Source: Pseudomonadota bacterium
GTDB lineage: Bacteria; Pseudomonadota; Alphaproteobacteria; Caulobacterales; Caulobacteraceae
Reading direction: 5' to 3'
DNA length: 64,000 nucleotides
Assembly (NCBI GenBank): GCA_023432855.1
Contig: JAEZEZ010000093.1
Coordinates: 1-64,000, forward strand
The position numbers and the translations under genes were made by a program. Of the stretch, positions 58,101 through 64,000 are shown piece after piece (within the stretch, counting starts at the first letter, position 1; each line of letters starts with the position of its first letter). The notes beneath the pieces were generated by a model. The model ran no database searches, had not been told where the DNA came from, and saw only the letters and a program-made list of their open reading frames with translations.

Positions 58101-59609
58101 GTGACGCTCGGCGTAAGACTGGAACTTCGGCAGGGCCAGGGCCTGGTCATCACGCCGCAGCTGCAGCAGGCCATCAAGCTGCTGCAGCTGTCGAACCTCG
58201 AGATCGAGGCCTACGTCGAGGCTGAACTCGAGCGCAATCCCCTCCTGCAACGCGACGAAAGCGACAACGAGACCCAGGCCGAGCCCGTCGAGAACGCGCC
58301 GGAAGGCCGGGAGCTGGAACTCAGCGGCGACGACGCCGGGAGCGCGCGCGAGGCCGTGGACGCGCGGGAGGACGATCTCTACGGCGACGCCTCGCCTGCC
58401 GACCGCGCCGCCGACGCCGCCTCGGACGGCGCCGAGGCGGGCGGCGCCATCGACTGGAGCCGGGCAGGCAAAGGCGGATCCCTCGAGGCGGACGGCGACA
58501 TCTTCGAGCGGCTCTCGTCGCGGGAGAAGACGCTGACGGAGCACCTGACGGAGCAGGCCGCCATGGCCGGCTTCACCACCGCCGATCACGCCATTGCGCT
58601 GTCGCTGATCGACGGCGTCGACGAGGGGGGATACCTGCGCGTTTCGTGCGAGGAGATCGCCGAGCGCATGGGCTGTCCGCCGGAGCGCGTGGAAGGCGTG
58701 CTTTCGCGCTGCCAGGGGTTCGAGCCGACAGGCGTGATGGCCCGCAGCGTCCCGGAATGCCTGGCGCTGCAGCTGAAGGAGCGCAATCGCTACGATCCCG
58801 CGATGGCCGCCCTGCTCGACCGGCTCGACCTGCTCGCGCGGCGCGACCTCGCGGCCCTGCGCAAGGCTTGCGGCGTGGACGAGGAAGACCTGCGCGAGAT
58901 GATCGCCGAGCTGCGCGCGCTGACGCCGCGCCCGGGCGCGGCCTTCGGCGCCGAAGCCGTGCAGGCCATCGCCCCCGACGTCTTCGTTCGCGATGACCCG
59001 GCCGGGGGCTGGCGCATCGACCTGAACGCAGACACCCTTCCCAAGCTGCTGATCGACCAGCGCTATCACGCCAGGGTCGCGTCCGCGGCTCGCAGCGAGA
59101 CGGAGAAGGCTTTCGTTTCCGAGTGCCTGGCCTCCGCCAACTGGCTGGTGAAGAGTCTCGACCAGCGCGCGCGGACCATCCTGAAAGTGGCCTCGGAGAT
59201 CGTGCGCCAGCAGGACGCCTTCCTGGTGTTCGGGGTGGAGCACCTCCGGCCGCTCAACCTCAAGACCGTCGCCGACGCCATCGGCATGCACGAGTCGACG
59301 GTCAGCCGGGTGACGTCCAACAAGTACCTGATGACCCCGCGCGGCATGTTCGAGCTGAAGTTCTTCTTCACCTCCGCCATCGCCGCCACGGACGGGGGCG
59401 CGGCCCACTCCGCCGAGAGCGTCCGCCACAAGATCAAACAGCTGATCGAAGCCGAGGCGCGCGACGCCGACGTGCTTTCGGACGACCGCATCGTGGAAAT
59501 CCTGAAGGAAGCGGGCGTCGACATCGCCCGCCGCACCGTGGCGAAATACCGGGAGGCGCTGCGCATACCCTCCTCGGTCGAGCGGCGACGTCTCCTCAAG
59601 GCCGGCTGA
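58101..59609 (+). CDS. rpoN: RNA polymerase sigma-54 factor RpoN
   Basis: A 502-residue sigma-54 factor. Region I is Gln/Leu-rich (LELRQGQGLVITPQLQQAIK, residues 6-25 approximately). A poorly conserved acidic region II follows (about 60-145), then the core-binding domain and the HTH. The RpoN box ARRTVAKYRE is near residue 478. The GTG at 58101 matches family starts; the frame is open further upstream without conservation. It reads toward hpf and ptsN. Confidence 0.95.
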   Translation: MTLGVRLELRQGQGLVITPQLQQAIKLLQLSNLEIEAYVEAELERNPLLQRDESDNETQAEPVENAPEGRELELSGDDAGSAREAVDAREDDLYGDASPADRAADAASDGAEAGGAIDWSRAGKGGSLEADGDIFERLSSREKTLTEHLTEQAAMAGFTTADHAIALSLIDGVDEGGYLRVSCEEIAERMGCPPERVEGVLSRCQGFEPTGVMARSVPECLALQLKERNRYDPAMAALLDRLDLLARRDLAALRKACGVDEEDLREMIAELRALTPRPGAAFGAEAVQAIAPDVFVRDDPAGGWRIDLNADTLPKLLIDQRYHARVASAARSETEKAFVSECLASANWLVKSLDQRARTILKVASEIVRQQDAFLVFGVEHLRPLNLKTVADAIGMHESTVSRVTSNKYLMTPRGMFELKFFFTSAIAATDGGAAHSAESVRHKIKQLIEAEARDADVLSDDRIVEILKEAGVDIARRTVAKYREALRIPSSVERRRLLKAG

Positions 59610-59678
59610 CGGCCCCGCCGGACCCGGCGCGCCGTACGCGCCGGTCGTTGACGAGCCCGTGATTTCGCCGGTGGATTC

Positions 59679-59708
59679 TTGACACCTTTCGCCGGGCGGC
59701 GCGTTCTA
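59679..59708 (+). promoter_or_regulatory. Candidate promoter of hpf
   Basis: A consensus -35 TTGACA is at 59679-59684, followed after 18 bases by GTTCTA at 59703-59708. Transcription would start almost at the hpf start codon (59714), giving a very short or no leader. Confidence 0.3.
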
Positions 59709-59713
59709 GGGGC

Positions 59714-60343
59714 ATGCAAGTCCAAGTCAGCGGCAAGCACGTGGATGTGGGCGACGCGTTACGCTCGCGCATCATCGGCGAACTCTCCCAGGGCATCGAG
59801 AAGTACTTCGATCGCGGCGGCATCACCGCCGAGGTGGTGGTCTCACGCGAAGGCCGGGATTTCAGGGTGGACGCGGTCGTCAAACTGGCCTCAGGCCAGC
59901 AGATCGTCAGCCACAGCAACGGCGCCGACGCCCATGCGGCCTTCGACGGCGCCCTCGACAAGGTGGAGAAGCGGGTAAGGCGCTACAAGCGCCGGCTCAA
60001 GGATCACCACATCAACACCGGCGCCGGCCGCGAGGCCGAGATCGTCCCGATGACAATTCTCCGCTCTCCGGAGGCGGTCGAGGACGAGGACTTCGGCGAG
60101 GCCGGCCGCCCCGACGAAGCCCCGCCGACGGCCATGGTGATCGCGGAAACCGAGAGGCCGGTGCGCACCATGACGGTCGGCATGGCGGTGCTCGAACTGG
60201 ATCTCACGGATTATCCTGTGGTCCTTTTCAAGAACGCGGCCCACGGCGGAATTTCGGTGGTATACCGCCGCCCCGATGGCAACATCGGCTGGATCGATCC
60301 TCAACGGACACGTTCAGCCAATGGTCACGGTTCGGACGCATAG
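59714..60343 (+). CDS. hpf: Ribosome hibernation promoting factor, long form
   Basis: A 209-residue long HPF that dimerises 70S ribosomes into inactive 100S particles. The N-terminal S30Ae/YfiA domain (about 1-100) has QVSGKHVDVGDALRSRI and the basic helix KVEKRVRRYKRRLKDHH. The C-terminal dimerisation domain (about 150-205) has MAVLELDLTDYPVVLFKNA and VVYRRPDGNIGWIDPQ. AGGGGC precedes the ATG. It follows rpoN by 104 bases. Confidence 0.94.
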   Translation: MQVQVSGKHVDVGDALRSRIIGELSQGIEKYFDRGGITAEVVVSREGRDFRVDAVVKLASGQQIVSHSNGADAHAAFDGALDKVEKRVRRYKRRLKDHHINTGAGREAEIVPMTILRSPEAVEDEDFGEAGRPDEAPPTAMVIAETERPVRTMTVGMAVLELDLTDYPVVLFKNAAHGGISVVYRRPDGNIGWIDPQRTRSANGHGSDA

Positions 60344-60417
60344 TTGAGCGAGAACGCCGTCGCCGTTCGATCCGCGCCGCGGGTCGAACGGCGGGCGTAC
60401 GCCATTCCGGGGGCAGT

Positions 60418-60882
60418 ATGGAAACTGGCGATTTGTTGCAGCGGGAAGCGGTCGCCACCCGCATCGGCGCCAGCTCAAAACGGGCCGCCCTCGCGGCGGT
60501 CGCCGAGATCGCCGCCCGGCGCCTCAAGCAGCCCACCCCGAAGATCCTCAACGGCCTGATCGAGCGTGAGCGTCACGGCTCGACCGGTATCGGCCAGGGC
60601 GTCGCGGTCCCGCACGCCCATGTCGAAGGGCTGGACCGGCCCGTGGGGGTGTTTGTGAAACTGGAGACCCCGGTCAATTTCGACGCGGTCGACGAACGCC
60701 CCGTCGACCTGATCTTCGCGCTGTTTGCGCCTAAGGACGCAGGCGTCGATCACCTCCGCGCTCTCGCGCGGGTCTCGCGGCTGCTTCGTCAGGGAGAGCT
60801 TCGCGAACAGCTTCGGCAGGCGCGCACGCCGGATGCGATGTACGCATTGCTCGTCCGGGAACCGGAGTCGAACGCGGCCTGA
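60418..60882 (+). CDS. ptsN: PTS IIA-like nitrogen regulatory protein PtsN
   Basis: A 154-residue EIIA-Ntr of the nitrogen phosphotransferase system, a regulatory phosphocarrier. The phosphohistidine is His66 in GVAVPHAHVEGL. The family block LLQREAVATRIGASSKRAAL opens the protein and VDLIFALFAPKDAG follows. It lies 74 bases after hpf, the conserved rpoN-hpf-ptsN order. Confidence 0.95.
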   Translation: METGDLLQREAVATRIGASSKRAALAAVAEIAARRLKQPTPKILNGLIERERHGSTGIGQGVAVPHAHVEGLDRPVGVFVKLETPVNFDAVDERPVDLIFALFAPKDAGVDHLRALARVSRLLRQGELREQLRQARTPDAMYALLVREPESNAA

Positions 60883-60890
60883 GCCGCGTC

Positions 60891-61145
60891 TCAGTGTACG
60901 GAGACGGGCACCAGTTCGTGGGCTGCGGCCGCGGCGAAGGCCGATTTCTTGTCGATGAGCACCGCGAGGCGCTCGCCGTCCGCGCTGTGGACGGCGTACA
61001 GGATCTGATCCGGGTCGAGAGGGATCCCCTCCACGGCCTCGACCGTCGCGCCCGCCAGGACTTCCTTGGCCTTGATTTCTCGCACGTACACGAGGTCGGG
61101 AGCGCCCAGGGCCTTGAAGTCTTCTCGTGTCAAAAGCGGCGTCAT
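60891..61145 (-). CDS. DUF1150 protein
   Basis: An 84-residue alphaproteobacterial protein of the DUF1150 family. The core is LGAPDLVYVREIKAKEVLAG and IPLDPDQILYAVHSADGERLAV. AGGAGGTG precedes the ATG, a strong initiation site. It lies 43 bases after the second Hsp20 gene on the same strand, a conserved pairing in this class; a cochaperone-like or stress role is inferred only from that. Confidence 0.88.
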   Translation of the reverse strand: MTPLLTREDFKALGAPDLVYVREIKAKEVLAGATVEAVEGIPLDPDQILYAVHSADGERLAVLIDKKSAFAAAAAHELVPVSVH

Positions 61146-61188
61146 TCGACCACCTCCTGAATTACCAACGCCCGATTCCGGCGACGGT

Positions 61189-61599
61189 TCACCCGTCCGT
61201 CCTGATCGGGATACGCTTGACCGCCTGAGCTGCTTCCGGCCGCTCGAGTTCGATATGCAGCAGCCCGTGATCGAGAGCCGCTGACTTCACCTCGAGGCCG
61301 TCGGCCAGAACGAAGGCCCTGGTGAACCCCCGCGCCGCGATCCCGCGATGAAGGTAGGTCCGCTCTTCCGAAGTGCGTTCGCCGGCGATCACCAACTGCC
61401 GCCCTTCGAGGTGAATGGAGAGCTGATCGGCGGTAAACCCTGCCACCGCGAGGGTGATCCGCACGCGGTTTTCGCCGATATCCTCGACGTTGTACGGCGG
61501 ATAGCTCTCGGCCGCGGCCTTGGCCGCGCGCTCGATCATTGCGCGGGTGTGATCGAAGCCCAGCAGGAAGGGGCTGTCGAAAAGCACGCTTCGGTTCAT
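61189..61599 (-). CDS. Small heat-shock protein Hsp20, second copy
   Basis: A 136-residue small heat-shock protein of the IbpA/HspH type. It opens MNRSVLFDSPFLLGFDHTRA. The alpha-crystallin domain covers about residues 33-120: YNVEDIGENRVRITLAVAGF, TYLHRGIAARGFTRAFVLAD and HGLLHIELERPE. It is shorter than the first copy. The ATG at 61599 has GAGGG seven bases upstream, and this sits in a ROSE-like hairpin. It is followed by DUF1150 and preceded by glnD. Confidence 0.92.
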   Translation of the reverse strand: MNRSVLFDSPFLLGFDHTRAMIERAAKAAAESYPPYNVEDIGENRVRITLAVAGFTADQLSIHLEGRQLVIAGERTSEERTYLHRGIAARGFTRAFVLADGLEVKSAALDHGLLHIELERPEAAQAVKRIPIRTDG

Positions 61600-61603
61600 G
61601 GCC

Positions 61604-61623
61604 AAGCCCTCGTAAAGCGACTT
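61604..61623 (-). promoter_or_regulatory. ROSE-like hairpin over the second hsp20 start
   Basis: The minus-strand RNA AAGUCGCUUUACGAGGGCUU folds with AAGUC pairing to GGCUU, then an unpaired G, then CU pairing with AG of the ribosome-binding site. UCGCU fits the ROSE UYGCU box with the bulged G opposite the Shine-Dalgarno. The full leader is at most 114 bases. Confidence 0.65.
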
Positions 61624-61713
61624 GCAGGACCCGGATCCCGGCCCGCCCATTGGCGGCGCGGACCGTCCGGGCCCACCGCTTATTTGTGAACGAGGATAAG
61701 CTGGTTCAAGCGC

Positions 61714-64000
61714 TCATCGGCCGGCGCCGGCGGACGCGCCGGCAAGTGTCCGGTCCGGGGCTTTTCGGTCCGCCGGTTCGAGGATCCGCGCAAGACGTTC
61801 ACGCACCCTCGACAACCGGTCTGCATCCCGGACCTTTTCACCGCTGGTTTCATCCCGGACGTAGAAGGCGTCTACGGCGCGGGTCCCGTAGCTGTCGATA
61901 TGGGCGGACTGGATAGACAGGCCTTCTTCGGCCAGCGCCAGCGCGAGATCGGCGAGCAGGCCGGGGCGGTCACGGCCGGATACCTCGATGATGGTGGCGG
62001 CCGCAGTCGCCTCGTTGTCGACGCTCACCCGCGGCGTGATCTCGAAGGACGCAGCTCGCCGGGACACCCGCGCGTCCGGCGGCCGGCGCAGGGCGGGCTC
62101 GCCTCGCGCAGCCGCTTCGAGGGCTCGACGCGCTTTCTCGAGGTCCTCGGCGTGCCGTGCGCCAAACGGCTCGCCTGCGGCATCCTGGACATAGAAGACA
62201 TCCAGGGCCTGACCGCCGGCGGAGGTGAACACGCGCGCGCCGACGACATCGGCCCCGCTGGCCGCCAGGGCGGCCGCCATGTCGGCGAACAGCTTCGGTC
62301 TGTCCGCCGCCGCGACGGTCAGTTCCGCTGCGTTGCGGTCCGGCCGCAGCCGCGCTTCCGCCGCCGCCTTCCCGGCCGCCATCCGGCCGGCGAGGGCGGC
62401 GTGCCGCACCTGGTCTTCCGTCCCGAAAGCCGTGAAGTAGGCGTCTTCCATGGCCTCGGCCCAGCTCTCGGCGACGGGGCTGGCTCCGGCGAGCCTCTCC
62501 CGGGCCGATCGCGCCTCGGACTCGAGCTGGCTGCGGAACGCCGACGCGGCGTCCGAGCCGCGCCCCCCACGGAAGGCTGCTTCGGTCGCCGCGAACAGCT
62601 CGCGCATGAGCTGCCCCTTCCAGCCGTTCCAGACTCCGGGCCCCACCGCCCTGATGTCGGCCACCGTCAGCACCAGCAGCAGGCGCAGCCGTTCCGGATC
62701 GCCCACGATCCGGGCGAAGCTGGCGACCGTGTCCGGATCGGAAATGTCCCGCTTCTGGGCGTAATCGCTGAAGACGAGGTGGTGGCGCACGAGCCAGGCC
62801 ACCTGCTCGGCCTTTGCGCGGGGCAGCCCGAGCCTTTCACACGCCCTCCGCGCGGCGATCGAACCATCGTCCTCCTGGCCGCGCGTCCCGCCCTTGCCGG
62901 TGTCATGCAGCAGCATGGCGAGGAACAGGGCTTCCCGGTCGGCGATGGTCGGCATCACGGCCGAGGACAGCGGGTGCTCGTCAGAAAGCGCGCCCTGCTG
63001 GATGTCGTTGAGGATTCCTACCGCCCGGAGCGTGTGCTCATCGACGGTGTAGTGATGGTACATGTTGAGCTGCGTCTGGCCCACCACACGCCCGAATTCC
63101 GGCAGGAACCGCCCGAGCAGCCCGGTCTCGTTCATCAGCGTCAGGATCCGGTAGGGCTGGCGGCCATGCGCGAGGACGTCGAGGAATGCGCGGGTCGCCT
63201 CGGGGTCACGGCGCAGTCGCGGCGTAACCAGCGCAAGCCGCCGGGTCACCGCGGTGAAGGCGTCGGGGTGCAGGTCCAGACCATGGCGGTCGGCTGTCCG
63301 GAACAGCCTCAGGAGGTTGGCGGGGTCGCGGTCGAACAGGCCGGGATCGTCGATCCCCAACCGTCCTCCCTCGGCGAAGAAGCCTTCCACGTCCAGTTTC
63401 CTGCGACGGGGACGACGCCCCGGAATCCATCGTGTCAGGCCCCGGGGGGCCTTGACGTGGTCAGCCTCCAGCTTGGCGCAGAAGGCCCGGGTGAGCCCGC
63501 CGACATCCTTGGCCGTCAGGAAGTAGCGCCGCATGAAGCGTTCAACGGCCGCCTCCCCCGCCGTGTCCCGATATCCCATGCGGCTGGCGACTTCGGCCTG
63601 CACGTCGAAGGTCAGCCTCTCCTCGGCCCGGCCGACCGTGAGATGCAGCCAGATACGCACCGACCAGAGGAAGTCGAAGGCCTGCTCGACCCCGCGCTGC
63701 TCCTTCGCCGTCAGCATCCCGGCCAGCGCACGCTGGCCCAGGACGCTCTCGGGCGCCAGCGACCGCGCGATCCAGAAGAGGGTGTTCAGGTCACGAAGAC
63801 CGCCCTTCCCGTCCTTTACGTTCGGCTCCACGCGGTAGCGCGAGGCGCCCGACTTCTCATGACGGACGTCGCGCTCCGCGAGCTTGGCGGCGATGAACGA
63901 GCGGGGATCGGCGCGACGCACGTCCCTGCGGAAACGCTGGAGAAAGGCGTCGGCCAGCGCCAGGTCGCCCGCGACCGGCCGCGCCTCGAGCAGCGTCGTG
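61714..64000 (-). CDS. glnD: Bifunctional uridylyltransferase/uridylyl-removing enzyme GlnD, 3' part; truncated by window edge
   Basis: The nitrogen-sensing enzyme that uridylylates PII proteins. The last 762 codons are in the window; the N-terminal nucleotidyltransferase active site lies outside. Visible are the GlnD linker (VEPNVKDGKGGLRDLNTLFW), the HD domain (HYTVDEHTLRAVGIL, LLHDTGKGGTRG) and two C-terminal ACT domains (about 555-640 and 665-745 of the visible part) that bind glutamine. An internal ATG at 63921 is not the true start because reading is open and conserved to base 64000. Next to rpoN and ptsN, it adds a third nitrogen-related gene. Confidence 0.95.
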   Translation of the reverse strand, partial: TTLLEARPVAGDLALADAFLQRFRRDVRRADPRSFIAAKLAERDVRHEKSGASRYRVEPNVKDGKGGLRDLNTLFWIARSLAPESVLGQRALAGMLTAKEQRGVEQAFDFLWSVRIWLHLTVGRAEERLTFDVQAEVASRMGYRDTAGEAAVERFMRRYFLTAKDVGGLTRAFCAKLEADHVKAPRGLTRWIPGRRPRRRKLDVEGFFAEGGRLGIDDPGLFDRDPANLLRLFRTADRHGLDLHPDAFTAVTRRLALVTPRLRRDPEATRAFLDVLAHGRQPYRILTLMNETGLLGRFLPEFGRVVGQTQLNMYHHYTVDEHTLRAVGILNDIQQGALSDEHPLSSAVMPTIADREALFLAMLLHDTGKGGTRGQEDDGSIAARRACERLGLPRAKAEQVAWLVRHHLVFSDYAQKRDISDPDTVASFARIVGDPERLRLLLVLTVADIRAVGPGVWNGWKGQLMRELFAATEAAFRGGRGSDAASAFRSQLESEARSARERLAGASPVAESWAEAMEDAYFTAFGTEDQVRHAALAGRMAAGKAAAEARLRPDRNAAELTVAAADRPKLFADMAAALAASGADVVGARVFTSAGGQALDVFYVQDAAGEPFGARHAEDLEKARRALEAAARGEPALRRPPDARVSRRAASFEITPRVSVDNEATAAATIIEVSGRDRPGLLADLALALAEEGLSIQSAHIDSYGTRAVDAFYVRDETSGEKVRDADRLSRVRERLARILEPADRKAPDRTLAGASAGAGR

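Overview
The window is 64 kb of gene-dense, high-GC bacterial chromosome. It carries almost only housekeeping and cell-envelope genes. I see no insertion sequence, prophage, integrase or CRISPR array. Gene content points to an alphaproteobacterium, most likely family Caulobacteraceae (Caulobacter/Phenylobacterium/Brevundimonas type). The supports are an eipA (DUF1134) gene behind a perfect CtrA-type site, the Hsp20-DUF1150 pair, an lptC-lptA-lptB/rpoN-hpf-ptsN block, and several GTG/TTG starts. The genus is inference.

Layout. 1-7.5 kb: lepA (cut by the left edge), a PaaI-like thioesterase, eipA, a YqhA-family protein, pheT, pheS, a DUF805-like membrane protein, rplT and rpmI. 7.6-13.6 kb: an S9 peptidase, an MFS exporter with its PadR repressor behind a clear palindromic operator, infC with a probable AUU start, and a GT4 glycosyltransferase. 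13.6-26 kb is rich in sugar-nucleotide and envelope precursor enzymes: galU, a UDP-sulfoquinovose synthase (sqdB), glmS, glmM, a phosphomannomutase/phosphoglucomutase and an arabinose-5-phosphate isomerase, followed by gpmA. 26-33.6 kb: a RibD-like deaminase, a pentapeptide-repeat protein, Hsp20 with a ROSE-type RNA thermometer, a tandem pair of exported methyltransferase-like proteins with a coupled hydrolase, an XRE regulator and a secreted Pro/Ala-rich protein.

33.6-43 kb: typA, an XRE/DUF2975/small membrane protein module, rdgB-hemW, rsmI-yraN, a SirB1-like protein and nadE. 43-54 kb: a fused double-ATPase ABC protein, a CelD/HfsK-like acetyltransferase, threonine ammonia-lyase, an FKBP lipoprotein, queG, a GST, a cation diffusion facilitator, an HTH-citrate synthase-like fusion, uppP and an NDUFA9-like epimerase. 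54.4-64 kb: tRNA-Leu(CAG), rnd, lptC-lptA-lptB, a sulfotransferase on the other strand, rpoN-hpf-ptsN, DUF1150 and a second Hsp20 (also with a ROSE-like hairpin), and glnD (cut by the right edge).

How it fits together. Many genes feed the outer envelope: GlmS and GlmM make glucosamine-1-phosphate, KdsD starts Kdo synthesis, LptABC exports LPS, UppP recycles the lipid carrier, and GalU plus SqdB would make UDP-sulfoquinovose. The observations most worth following are the exported methyltransferase pair, the HTH-citrate synthase fusion that lacks an active-site histidine, the paired inverted repeats between glmS and glmM, the two ROSE-type thermometers, and the small-protein/DUF2975/XRE module with its candidate operator.
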